Shown in pieces: positions 34,806 through 44,033 of a stretch of 64,000 nt of DNA (position 1 is its first letter; every line of letters starts with the position of its first letter). A program made the translations under genes and the position numbers. The notes beneath the pieces were generated by a model. That model worked only from the letters and a program-made list of their open reading frames with translations. It made no database searches and was not told the origin of the DNA. Source of the stretch: JAEWSN01 sp942493335 (GTDB taxonomy: Bacteria; Bacillota; Clostridia; DSM-8532); contig OW818693.1 in the NCBI GenBank assembly GCA_942493335.1, forward strand, positions 2,914,001-2,978,000, in the 5' to 3' direction.

Positions 34806-34835
34806 ATGACATCAAAGGCCTTCATCTGTTAGAAT
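34806..34835 (+). promoter_or_regulatory. Candidate promoter for the acyltransferase-symporter pair
   Basis: ATGACA (34806-34811) and TAGAAT (34830-34835) are 18 bp apart, about 75 bp before the acyltransferase start. Confidence 0.45.
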
Positions 34836-34910
34836 CATATTGCCGCCCGTGCTCCCGTATCCCTGTTGATGCGGGTTGCGGCAACAGATTCCATCGGATG
34901 GGGGCCTGAT

Positions 34911-36341
34911 ATGCCGGAAGCGTTTCGTCCCGCCAGCAAGGCGTTCAACGTACTGCTTCACCTCACCCTGGTCAACTGGCTGCGCCTGCGCTTTCAACCG
35001 CGCATCGATGCAGCCGCGCTTGCGGATGTCCGCCCGCCCTATCTTCTCGTCGGCAATCACTCCTGCAACTGGGACGCCTTCTTCATGGGAATCCCCGTGC
35101 ATGCGCCCATCCACTATGTCGCTTCGGACGAGTATTTTCGAACGCCATTTCTCCGCTTCCTCTTCCATCTGATCGGTGGCATCCCGAAAACGAAGAACCT
35201 CAGTGACTCCGGCACCATCCGCGCCATGCTCGCTGCAAAGAAGGCGGGCGGAATCCTTGGGCTGTACCCGGAAGGAAACCGGAACTGGGATGGCGTGACC
35301 ACCCCGCTGATCGCCCCGACCGCCAAGCTTGTCAAGAAATTCCGCATTCCCGTCCTCTCAGTCGTTACAACCGGAAACATGCTCCTGCAGCCGCGTTGGT
35401 GCCGATATGCCCGTTCCGGGCCTGTTTTCGTCGACTTCCGGCTCCTCTTCACGCCGGAAGACTGCGACACCCTGACGGAAGAGGAAATCGCCGTGAAGCT
35501 TGCGGCCGCCCTCGCCCATGATGACCATCCGGATGCGGAAGCCCGCGCCGCCCGTGCCGGTCTTCCCTTCCGCTACAAGGGAAAGCGCCTTGCCGAAAGG
35601 CTGGAGCGGTTTCTTTTCCAATGCCCTTCCTGCGGACGCGCGGATACGCTGTCCTCCTCCGAAGACCTTCTCCGCTGTACGTCCTGCGGCATGACGGTCC
35701 GCTATGGGGAGGACGGAAGACTGTCGCACGCGGCACCCACTGCTCCGGAACCTTTCATATTCCCGCTGGCCAGGGACTGGAACCGCTGGCAATGTGGCAA
35801 CCTGTCGGATGCAATCCGGAAGCAGATTCCCTATCAGCCTGGCGAAACGGATACGACCGATGCGAAACGGACGGAGAATCCTATTCGCAGTGCCGAGGTG
35901 GATTCTGCCGACCCTGTGCTTCTCGTAAATTCCGGCGCCTTCCTGAAAACAGGCGGGAGAACCGGAAAGCTGGCGGATTCCGGATCCGGCACCCTGCAGC
36001 TGCATGCCGACCGTCTCCTTTTCATCCCCGCTCCGACGGCAGGCGCCGCTCCCATGCAGGCCGGCTCGCGATCCCTAACCACCCAAACCGCTCCCGATTC
36101 GGGAACACCGCTTGTCTTCCCCCTTTCTTCCGTGACCGGTCTCAACATCCAATACAATGACAAACTGGAATTCTATCGGGACAGCACCCTTTTTCGCATT
36201 TCCTTCCCAAACACGACCCTCTCCGTCTGGAAATGGCATCAGGCTGTTCTTTTCGCACAGGAAGCATCATCAAGGCAGCATGCAGGAGGCCGCAGGCGCG
36301 TCTCCGGCGCATCCGACCCAAGAGGAGGGACCCACGAATGA
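34911..36341 (+). CDS. PlsC-family acyltransferase with zinc ribbon and extra C-terminal domain
   Basis: A 476-residue protein. Residues 20-215 form a 1-acylglycerol-3-phosphate acyltransferase-like domain, with the catalytic HxxxxD as NHSCNWD and the phosphate-binding motif as PEGNRNWDG. Residues 238-259 hold a four-cysteine zinc ribbon (CPSC and CTSC, Cys238/241/256/259). The last 200 residues are a separate beta-rich domain not recognised. Typical PlsC proteins are about 240 residues, so this is twice that length. The start ATG follows GATGGGGGCCTGAT. The stop overlaps the symporter start by 4 bp, implying coupled synthesis. Phospholipid acylation is the likely but unproven role. Confidence 0.82.
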   Translation: MPEAFRPASKAFNVLLHLTLVNWLRLRFQPRIDAAALADVRPPYLLVGNHSCNWDAFFMGIPVHAPIHYVASDEYFRTPFLRFLFHLIGGIPKTKNLSDSGTIRAMLAAKKAGGILGLYPEGNRNWDGVTTPLIAPTAKLVKKFRIPVLSVVTTGNMLLQPRWCRYARSGPVFVDFRLLFTPEDCDTLTEEEIAVKLAAALAHDDHPDAEARAARAGLPFRYKGKRLAERLERFLFQCPSCGRADTLSSSEDLLRCTSCGMTVRYGEDGRLSHAAPTAPEPFIFPLARDWNRWQCGNLSDAIRKQIPYQPGETDTTDAKRTENPIRSAEVDSADPVLLVNSGAFLKTGGRTGKLADSGSGTLQLHADRLLFIPAPTAGAAPMQAGSRSLTTQTAPDSGTPLVFPLSSVTGLNIQYNDKLEFYRDSTLFRISFPNTTLSVWKWHQAVLFAQEASSRQHAGGRRRVSGASDPRGGTHE

Positions 36342-37702
36342 AACAGGAATGGCTGATGATCCTCGATATCGCAATGCTTTCCATTCTCTTGGGCGTATCC
36401 ACCCTGATCAAGGCGAAAGTCAGCATCATCAAACGATTTCCCATCCCCATTCCGGTCATTGCGGGATTTCTCGGGCTGCTGCTGGGTCAGGAGGCGCTCG
36501 GTCTCATCAGCTTCGACCACATCCGTCTTGAGAATCTGGTCTACCACCTGATGTCCATCGGATTCATCGCCTTGTCCCTCAAGTCGAAGGGCCGGATGAA
36601 AAACGCGGGATATGCCCGTTCCGGCATTTTCATCGTCAGCACCTATGCCATCCAGGGCATTCTCGGATTCGGCCTGAGCCTCCTGTGCGCCTATACCTTC
36701 TGGCCGGATCTTTTCCCGCCGATGGGCCTTCTCCTTCCGCTCGGATATGGGCAGGGCCCCGGCCAGGCATTTGCCACCGGCAACACCTGGGAGGGCCTCG
36801 GCTTCCTGCATGGCGGAAACGCAGGCCTTACCGTCGCCGCCATGGGATATGTCTGGGCCTGTCTCGGCGGAATCCCGCTCATTCTACTGCTCACCCGCAA
36901 GAAAAAACTGACGCATGTCGAAACGCACGACGGACGGGAAGGCATCTTCGACATCGACAAGATCAGCGAGCTGCCGCACAAGGAATCCATTGACGGACTC
37001 TCGCTCCAGCTCATCCTCATCGGGGGCATCTACCTGCTGACTTATCTCACCTTGCTCGGGCTGACAGCCGTGCTCAATCAATTGGGTTCCTTCGGTCAGA
37101 CCCTGGCCCAGCTTTTCTGGGGCTTCGCCTTCATCATCGGCGCACTGTACGGCGCGCTCGTTCGCTCCATCCTGGACGTTCTGAAGGGAAAATCCATCAT
37201 GAAGCACGAGTATACCAGCAACTACCTGCTCGAACGCATCTCCGGCACCAGCTTCGACTACATGATCACCGCGGCGATTGCAGTCATCTCGATATCGCTG
37301 CTTTCCGACATCTGGCTCCCGATGCTCATCATCTGCACCCTTGGCGGATTCCTGACCTACTGGTATTGCATCGTGGTCTGCCGGCGGATCTATCCGGAGG
37401 AGACCCTGGAGAACTCCCTGGCCATGTATGGCATGCTCACCGGAACCATTTCGACGGGACTCGCACTCCTGCGGGAGGTGGATCCGCACTTCCAGTCCGG
37501 CGCAGCCCGGAACCTCGTCTTCGGCAGCGGAACAGGCCTTGCCTTCGGGTTGCCGATGATGGTGCTGCTGAACCTTCCGACGCTGGGATACAAGAACCAC
37601 CAGCCTATTTTCTACCTGTACACGATGATCGGATTGATTGTCTATTTCGTTTTCCTGCTGGCGCTGTTGGGCATCTTCCGGAAGAACCCACGAAAATCGT
37701 GA
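36338..37702 (+). CDS. Sodium:glutamate symporter family (ESS) membrane protein
   Basis: A 454-residue integral membrane protein with about eleven helices. The two pseudo-symmetric halves typical of GltS/ESS carriers are visible, with a re-entrant-like loop GYGQGPGQAFATGNTWEG in the first half and GMLTGTISTGLALLREVDP in the second. GltS imports glutamate with sodium. The QGPGQ loop differs from the canonical GHGTA version, so the substrate may be another carboxylate. The start is set by the ATGA overlap with the acyltransferase gene and AGAGGAGGGACC. Confidence 0.8.
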   Translation: MKQEWLMILDIAMLSILLGVSTLIKAKVSIIKRFPIPIPVIAGFLGLLLGQEALGLISFDHIRLENLVYHLMSIGFIALSLKSKGRMKNAGYARSGIFIVSTYAIQGILGFGLSLLCAYTFWPDLFPPMGLLLPLGYGQGPGQAFATGNTWEGLGFLHGGNAGLTVAAMGYVWACLGGIPLILLLTRKKKLTHVETHDGREGIFDIDKISELPHKESIDGLSLQLILIGGIYLLTYLTLLGLTAVLNQLGSFGQTLAQLFWGFAFIIGALYGALVRSILDVLKGKSIMKHEYTSNYLLERISGTSFDYMITAAIAVISISLLSDIWLPMLIICTLGGFLTYWYCIVVCRRIYPEETLENSLAMYGMLTGTISTGLALLREVDPHFQSGAARNLVFGSGTGLAFGLPMMVLLNLPTLGYKNHQPIFYLYTMIGLIVYFVFLLALLGIFRKNPRKS

Positions 37703-37830
37703 AGCACAGGGACAACGCTGTCTGTCACTTCCTGCCCTATGCGCCACTGCACAAGGTTTCCGCATGAAAATCGGAATTCCTGCGGTACGGCACACAGAAA
37801 GTTGGTAAAGATCCCCGGTAGGGGGATTGT

Positions 37831-39393
37831 GTGCCAATGCAATCATTCATTACGCTGGCCCTGATCACCGCCATACTGACCGTCATGTTCGCTTGGAACA
37901 TCCAACGGCGCTTTCCGGATGGATCGTACCTTTTTTTCGTGCTGACCATGCTGTCCGCCATGTCCTGGTCCCTGTTCGCCATCCTGGAAATCGTGGCGGA
38001 CACCGAAGCCTGGAAACTCGTCTGGGCGGGGCTCCAATATATCGGTATCGGCTCGCTGCCTCTCTGCTGGTTCTTCTTCTCCTGTGAATTCTCCGAGCGC
38101 CGGAATTTCATCCGGAAGGACTGGCGCATGCTCATATGGCTCGAACCGATCCTCATTCTCGCACTGGTCGCAACGAACCCGTACCACCATCTGTTCTGGG
38201 TGAAAATCGAACCCGCCCCCCCCATCGACGGCTTCCAGATGCTCTCCTACCACAAAGGCTTTCTCTTCGTGGCGCACGCCGTCTTTTCCTATGGCCTCAT
38301 CCTGTCGGGCACAACGCTCATCCAGCTCCATTTGTTCCAAAAAAAGCAATTCGTGCGCCAGCTCTATGTCTCCCTGGGCCTGTTGGCCCCCGTCGTCTCG
38401 AACCTGTTGTATCTGAACGGCCTTATGCCAATCGACTATACTTCCGCCGCCTTTTCCCTCACCTGCATCAGTTTCGCATGGGCCATCATCTCCGCCGACA
38501 TGGAACAGCGACAGCAAATGATGAAGGCCGTCCTGCAGAATGAAAAACTTGCGGGCATCGGCCAGCTTGCGGCGGGGATCGCCCACGAAATCAACAATCC
38601 GCTTGGTTTCACCAAGAGCAATCTTTCCACGATGCAGAAGTACGTGAACCGTCTGACAGGCCTTCTGAACCTATATGAAAAACTGGAGGGAGATCAGGGA
38701 ACCCTTTCCGAAGCACAGCGGGAGACACGGCAGGCAGAGATCCTCCAATACCGCGCCGCCAACCGAATCCAGTACATCCTCGAGGATTTCCCCCAGCTCA
38801 ATCAGGAGACGCTCGAGGGCGTAACCCGGATTGAAAAAATCATCCGCAGCCTGCGCGGCTATACACAGGACGACCTGCCGAGCGCATCCTCCGATCTCGA
38901 TCTGAACGAGGCCATCAACGATCTTCTGCCGCTGGTGGAAAGCGAATGGGCCAGCACGGTGCGCATTCGGGTGGAAATGGAACCCTTGCCCCCGATCCGG
39001 GTCGAACGTCAGGATATCGTGCGGATTCTGCTGAACCTCATCACCAACGCCATCCAGGCGATCCGGGAAAGCGGCGGCGACGGCACCGTCATCATCCGGA
39101 CCGGCTTTCTATCGCCGCATGTCTTCTGTGAGGTATGCGACAACGGCACCGGCATCGAACCCCGACACCTGGTCCGGGTTTTCGAACCTTTTTTCACAAC
39201 GCGTGCCATCGGTTCGGGTTCAGGTCTCGGCCTCAGTCTGGCCCGGGACCTGGTGGTCAACAAGTATCATGGGGATTTGAGCGTGAAAAGCGTCTGGGGA
39301 GAAGGCAGCACCTTCCGCCTGGTCTTTCCCGCAGGCGTCACGGATTCGGCCCGGAATGACATGGCCGGGAGAGGAGGCGGGCATGAACCATGA
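37831..39393 (+). CDS. Sensor histidine kinase with N-terminal 7TM sensor
   Basis: A 520-residue kinase. Residues 1-225 contain seven membrane helices in the '7TM histidine kinase N-terminal' pattern (WSLFAILEIVADT, WAGLQYIGIGSLPLCWFFFSCEFS). The DHp motif is AGIAHEINNPLGFTKSNL (phospho-His252). The ATPase domain has NLITNAIQAI, CDNGTGI and FEPFFTTRAIGSGSGLGLSLARDL. The frame begins with GTG at 37831, close behind a GTAGGGGGA; ATG at 37837 is an alternative. It is the first gene of the signalling cluster and overlaps the next by 11 bp. Confidence 0.87.
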   Translation: MPMQSFITLALITAILTVMFAWNIQRRFPDGSYLFFVLTMLSAMSWSLFAILEIVADTEAWKLVWAGLQYIGIGSLPLCWFFFSCEFSERRNFIRKDWRMLIWLEPILILALVATNPYHHLFWVKIEPAPPIDGFQMLSYHKGFLFVAHAVFSYGLILSGTTLIQLHLFQKKQFVRQLYVSLGLLAPVVSNLLYLNGLMPIDYTSAAFSLTCISFAWAIISADMEQRQQMMKAVLQNEKLAGIGQLAAGIAHEINNPLGFTKSNLSTMQKYVNRLTGLLNLYEKLEGDQGTLSEAQRETRQAEILQYRAANRIQYILEDFPQLNQETLEGVTRIEKIIRSLRGYTQDDLPSASSDLDLNEAINDLLPLVESEWASTVRIRVEMEPLPPIRVERQDIVRILLNLITNAIQAIRESGGDGTVIIRTGFLSPHVFCEVCDNGTGIEPRHLVRVFEPFFTTRAIGSGSGLGLSLARDLVVNKYHGDLSVKSVWGEGSTFRLVFPAGVTDSARNDMAGRGGGHEP

Positions 39394-42300
39394 AAGCATG
39401 ACTCCTTCGGACCGCGACATCCTGGTTTCCCTTTTTGATGATTCGCCGAATCCCGTGCTGATCCTGCGGCTGCCGACCGATGAAGGGCCTGCCGTCGTTC
39501 TGCGGGCCAATGCGGCCGCGATCGATTTTCTGGGCGATTCCTTCGTCGGCCGTACAATCTCCGAAAGCATCCTGAGCTACGACCGGGCGGGATATGATTC
39601 GGCTTTGCGCAGCATGCGGGAATCCTACCACCACGCATCGGACATCCTCTTCAAGACCCCGAAGGGAACCATGGTCAAAAACCTCAGTCTTCTGCGGATC
39701 GACCAGGGCGGAACCCCGCACCTGCTCGCGCAGATCTGCCCGCCGGCAGGGCTGAAGCTGCGGCATCTGCGTACCGATGAGGCAGTGCAGAAATTGGATG
39801 TCCTGATTGCATCCCGAATGGACCTCTATCCGAAAAAAGGGATTTTCGGCATCTTCCGGCTGGAAGGCTCGGATCGGATGCTGCGCGCCTATGGCCGGGA
39901 AGTCCATCAGGAAAAGATGCGAACGGCCGCGCGGACCCTGGCCCGCCGGTTGGGGGATCTCTGCGCCATTGAAAAGCTGGACGAGGATATCGGGTTTTTC
40001 CACGTGCCCGTGGAAACGGAATTCCCGAGAATCCGCGAACTGATGGAGGAAGTATCCGCCGGCATCAAAACGGACACGTATCTGACTCGACCGCTGATCC
40101 ACTGCGTAAGCGTCACTTACGGCGACCAGCCCTTCCATCCGGTGGATGGCCTGTCCAGCAAGATGCTGGCCTCTCTGGAAGGCGATGCACCGTTCACGCT
40201 TTTGCAGATGATCACGGGGGAAGAGCTCCGCCACCAGCGTCTCCTTCAGGAATTCCGGGAGGTGCTGCATGACGGCGGTCTCTTCTTTCTGTACCAGCCG
40301 ATCGTCGATGTGCTGCACGGCGGCCTCCATGGGCTGGAGGCCCTGATTCACTGGGATCATCCTGTTTTCGGTCGTCTCGGCCCGCGCATCCTCCTTCCGA
40401 TTGCCGAAGAACTGGGGCTTCTCGGTCGTGTAGAGACCTGGAAGGTGGAAGAGGCGTTCCGGGTGACGGCTCCCTGCCCGATCCATCTCAATTTATCCAC
40501 CCACTCCTTGCTGGACAGCATTTTCCGGGAATTTCTGCTCGGCAGATTACGGGATGGTTCCAGCCGTACGGTGCTGGAACTCACGGAAAACACCAACGCG
40601 GATCTGCCCCATGAGGTTGTGGCCTCTCTCCTTCAGGCGAATGTCAAGTTGTGCATCGATCAATTCGGGCTTGGACAATCCTCCATCGCCCGGTTGGCAG
40701 CCCTTCCCTTCTCCAGCCTGAAGATCGACCAAAGCTTCGTGGCACGCTGTGCCGCAGACATTGAAGGGGCTTCCGTCTGCATCGGCATCATCAAGATGTC
40801 AAGAGGACTGAACCTCGATGTCATCTCCGATGGCGTCACGGTTCCGGAACAGGCGCGCATCCTTTTCCGGAACGGCTGTCATCTGCTGCAGGGGGACTGG
40901 CTGTCCCGGCCCGTATCCCTGTCTGAAGCGGTTTCCCTTTCATGGGACGGATTCCGGATGACTTCCCGGGACAAATACATCTCGGACGCGCCGGATGTTC
41001 TTTCCCAGGCTGACGTTTCCACTGCGATGCTGCTGGAACTGGATGCGGACAACCAGTTGATCCGCATCCCCTCCTCCTTCAGCCGCTTTACGGGCCATCC
41101 GCCCGCAGCGCTCCACAACCGTCCGTTCACCGATCTGGTACCGGAAAGCAGTCGACAGCTGTGCCTGGATTTTCTTGGGCGTCTCCATGAAAGCGGACGG
41201 CTGGAAAATGCAGTCCTTGATCTGCGGTGTGCGGATGGCGCCTTGAAATGCGTGTCCCTGTCCGGTACGGGCGCGACGGATCAGGATGCCTCGACCTATC
41301 TGTTCGTTGAGGAAAATGAAGCCTACGGGCAGAAGGTCATGGACCTGCGGGGCATGCAGGGCGCCTATTCCATCCTGTTCGACGACAATCCGATGGCCAC
41401 GATCATCTGGCGGCAGGACTTCGAGATTCTGGACTGGAACCGGGAAGCGACGGCCACTTTCGGCTGGAACCGGGAGGAAGCGGTCGGGCGGAACCTGTTC
41501 AAGCTCATCCTCCGGGACGATGCGGGACGGAACACCCCGAATCTTCTGGATCTTGCAGATTCGGACAACATCGTGGAATCCGTCAACGCCAACCTCACCA
41601 AAGGCGGGGAGCGCATCATCTGCCGCTGGGTCAACCGGGCCATCCGGGACAGTGCGGGCCGGGTTCGGTTCCATGTCTCCATCGCAAAGAACATTACCCG
41701 TGAACTTCTGTTGAACGACCGGGTCCGACAGCTTTCCAACGCCATCGAAAAGAGCGGAAACGCCATCGTCGTCACCAATGCGACCGGCATCATCCTTTGG
41801 GTCAATCCCCGGTATGTTGCAATGACAGGGTATGAGGAGGCGGAGGTCATCGGCAGTCCCATCCAGCAGATCAACGGCACAGAACCTTCTCTTTCCGGTG
41901 GTTCGGCGGATGACCCATGGTCCCCCTCCGGCGGAAGGACGGAATCCCCTTCGCCTGAAACGGGAAGCTCCACCCGCGTGCACGAGCAGAATTTCCGGCG
42001 CAAGGACGGAAGCACTTACTGGACGCGTTCCACCCTTGTTCACATCGAGAGTGCTTATGATCTGGAAACCAGCACCATGAGCATTATTCAGGACCTTTCA
42101 CAGGAAAAGGCGCAGGAAGAGAAAGCCAACCTCCTGCACCGGAAACTGATTGACCAGGACAAGCTGGCAACCCTTGGATCCATGCTGGCAGGCATCACCC
42201 ATGAAACATTCAACTATATCGCATATATCGAGTCGAACATGGAATTCTCCATCAAGATGGCGGAGCGGCTGGCTGGCGGCAGGCACATCGAGGCCACCGA

Positions 42301-42910
42301 ACTGACCGGCGCTCTTGTGGATGCAAAGGAAGGCATCAGCCGCATGAAGGATATGCTTCTGTCCCTGAAGACCGCCTCCCGCCGGGAGGATCGCCCCCAT
42401 GTCGAAAGCTGTGACGTTTCAACGGAAATCGCCCTGCTGCTCAATCTGATGAAGAACGAGTACAAATACACGGTCAACATCACCCGAAATATCGAGCCGG
42501 ATCTTGCGCATACCGGATTTCCGGGATTGCTGCGTCAGGTGCTCATGAATCTGGTCATCAATGCCGTCTATGCCATCAAGGCACAAAACCGCGACACGAT
42601 GGGCAACATCGTCATTTCGGCCTGCAGGAGGGATGACCGGTTGGAAATCAGCGTTTCCGATGACGGCATCGGCATGGGCGAAGAAACACGCAACCGGATC
42701 TTCGAACCCTTTTTCACGACGAAAAAGGCCGGGGAAGGCACCGGCCTTGGCCTGAGCATCAGCCGCGACATCATTGAGAATCAATACGGCGGGAAGTTGG
42801 AATGCGCTTCCGTTCCAGGCGAAGGAACCACCTTCACCCTCCTCGTACCGGACATACAACCGGAGCAGCTGGAGCGAAGAATTCAGAAGGACATCGAAGA
42901 AATGCGCTGA
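39383..42910 (+). CDS. Histidine kinase with degenerate GGDEF-EAL tandem and PAS domains
   Basis: A 1175-residue multidomain protein. In order: a PAS-like start (about 15-120); a degenerate GGDEF-like domain (about 135-275) with KLDEDIGFF where RLGGDEF is expected; an EAL domain (about 285-530); PAS-like segments (about 550-670, 690-800, 815-930); and a kinase core. In the EAL domain EALIHW (Glu319), HLNLS and LELTEN are kept, but DDFG has become DQFG (426-429) and AEGVE has become SDGVT (482-486), so catalysis is doubtful. The DHp motif is GITHETFNYIAYIESN (His940). The ATPase has NLVINAVYAI, DDGIGM and GEGTGLGLSISRD. No membrane segment was seen. It may bind rather than break c-di-GMP. Start after GAGAGGAGGCGGGC. 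Confidence 0.87.
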   Translation: MNHESMTPSDRDILVSLFDDSPNPVLILRLPTDEGPAVVLRANAAAIDFLGDSFVGRTISESILSYDRAGYDSALRSMRESYHHASDILFKTPKGTMVKNLSLLRIDQGGTPHLLAQICPPAGLKLRHLRTDEAVQKLDVLIASRMDLYPKKGIFGIFRLEGSDRMLRAYGREVHQEKMRTAARTLARRLGDLCAIEKLDEDIGFFHVPVETEFPRIRELMEEVSAGIKTDTYLTRPLIHCVSVTYGDQPFHPVDGLSSKMLASLEGDAPFTLLQMITGEELRHQRLLQEFREVLHDGGLFFLYQPIVDVLHGGLHGLEALIHWDHPVFGRLGPRILLPIAEELGLLGRVETWKVEEAFRVTAPCPIHLNLSTHSLLDSIFREFLLGRLRDGSSRTVLELTENTNADLPHEVVASLLQANVKLCIDQFGLGQSSIARLAALPFSSLKIDQSFVARCAADIEGASVCIGIIKMSRGLNLDVISDGVTVPEQARILFRNGCHLLQGDWLSRPVSLSEAVSLSWDGFRMTSRDKYISDAPDVLSQADVSTAMLLELDADNQLIRIPSSFSRFTGHPPAALHNRPFTDLVPESSRQLCLDFLGRLHESGRLENAVLDLRCADGALKCVSLSGTGATDQDASTYLFVEENEAYGQKVMDLRGMQGAYSILFDDNPMATIIWRQDFEILDWNREATATFGWNREEAVGRNLFKLILRDDAGRNTPNLLDLADSDNIVESVNANLTKGGERIICRWVNRAIRDSAGRVRFHVSIAKNITRELLLNDRVRQLSNAIEKSGNAIVVTNATGIILWVNPRYVAMTGYEEAEVIGSPIQQINGTEPSLSGGSADDPWSPSGGRTESPSPETGSSTRVHEQNFRRKDGSTYWTRSTLVHIESAYDLETSTMSIIQDLSQEKAQEEKANLLHRKLIDQDKLATLGSMLAGITHETFNYIAYIESNMEFSIKMAERLAGGRHIEATELTGALVDAKEGISRMKDMLLSLKTASRREDRPHVESCDVSTEIALLLNLMKNEYKYTVNITRNIEPDLAHTGFPGLLRQVLMNLVINAVYAIKAQNRDTMGNIVISACRRDDRLEISVSDDGIGMGEETRNRIFEPFFTTKKAGEGTGLGLSISRDIIENQYGGKLECASVPGEGTTFTLLVPDIQPEQLERRIQKDIEEMR

Positions 42911-42923
42911 GAGGAGAGCCAAA

Positions 42924-44033
42924 ATGAAATCCAACATCCTCGTCGTGGATGACTCGAAAACAGATACACTGCTCATTTGCTCGATGCTGGAGGGGTATGG
43001 CGTCTTCGTTGCGGAAAACGGAAAAGAAGCGCTGGACATCCTTGAGAGCCGTCAGGAAATCGACCTGATGCTGTTGGATCTGAACATGCCCGTCATGGAC
43101 GGATTCGAGGTGCTGCGCCGGGTGAAGGCGCTTCCCAACGCCCGCGACCTTCTGATCCTGATCCTGACAAACAGCGATGAACCGGACAATGAAGTGAGGG
43201 GGCTCGATCTCGGCGCCATCGACTATATCCGGAAACCGCTGCACATGGGGGCCATTCGGAAACGTATCGAGCTCCATCTGAAGTTGAAGTCCACCCAGCA
43301 GCGCATTGAGGAATACAGTCAGCATCTGGAGGAAACGATCCTGGAGCGGACACGCGAACTGGATCAGACACGCTCCATTACCATCCAGGCTTTGGTCGGC
43401 CTGTTGGAGGTGCGGAACATCGAATCCGGCAACCATGGCCTTCGGACGCAATGGATGATGAAGATTCTCTGCGGCAGTCTCCGAAGAAACGTGAAATATG
43501 CCGACGTGCTGACGGACAGCCATATTTCAGAGCTGTTCAATACGGCGCCCCTGCATGATATCGGAAAGGTTGGCGTACCGGACAGCATCCTGCTCAAGCC
43601 AGGCCCGCTTACGGCCGAAGAGTACAATCTCGTGAAAAGACATACCCAGTACGGGGTCAACGCACTCGGCAGGCATGATGCCCCTTCTTCGGCCCATCTC
43701 TTCATCCGGACCGCGCTTGACCTCATTGGAACCCATCATGAATGGTATGACGGTTCAGGCTATCCGCATGGGCTGAAGGGCACCGCCATTCCCCTCAGCG
43801 GACGCATGATGGCCGTAATCGACACCTATGATGCCGTCACCAGCGACCGTCCTTACAAGGAAGCCATCCCGCACGAACAGGCGCTTGATCTGCTTTCGAC
43901 AAGCCGGGGAACCCAGTTCGATCCGGATGTGGTGGATGCCTTTCTCGCCGTTGAGGCGGACATCCATCAGATCACCCTTCAATACGGGCGAAGGATCGAC
44001 CTGCCAATGATTTATCAAGGAGGATTCGCATGA
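42924..44033 (+). CDS. Response regulator with HD-GYP c-di-GMP phosphodiesterase domain
   Basis: A 369-residue protein. The receiver (1-122) has the acidic pair VVDDSKTD, the phospho-Asp in LLLDLNMPVMDG (Asp52) and the Lys in YIRKPL. A coiled helix (125-155) leads to an HD-GYP domain (about 160-369). Its catalytic motifs are complete: HGLRT, PLHDIGKVGVPD (His211/Asp212), RHTQYG, HHEWYDGSGYPHGL (Gly279-Tyr280-Pro281) and DTYDA. HD-GYP enzymes hydrolyse c-di-GMP. It is closely similar to the gene product at 45391 in sequence and layout. The start follows GAGAGGAGAGCC, and the stop overlaps the solute-binding lipoprotein gene by 4 bp. Confidence 0.92.
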   Translation: MKSNILVVDDSKTDTLLICSMLEGYGVFVAENGKEALDILESRQEIDLMLLDLNMPVMDGFEVLRRVKALPNARDLLILILTNSDEPDNEVRGLDLGAIDYIRKPLHMGAIRKRIELHLKLKSTQQRIEEYSQHLEETILERTRELDQTRSITIQALVGLLEVRNIESGNHGLRTQWMMKILCGSLRRNVKYADVLTDSHISELFNTAPLHDIGKVGVPDSILLKPGPLTAEEYNLVKRHTQYGVNALGRHDAPSSAHLFIRTALDLIGTHHEWYDGSGYPHGLKGTAIPLSGRMMAVIDTYDAVTSDRPYKEAIPHEQALDLLSTSRGTQFDPDVVDAFLAVEADIHQITLQYGRRIDLPMIYQGGFA

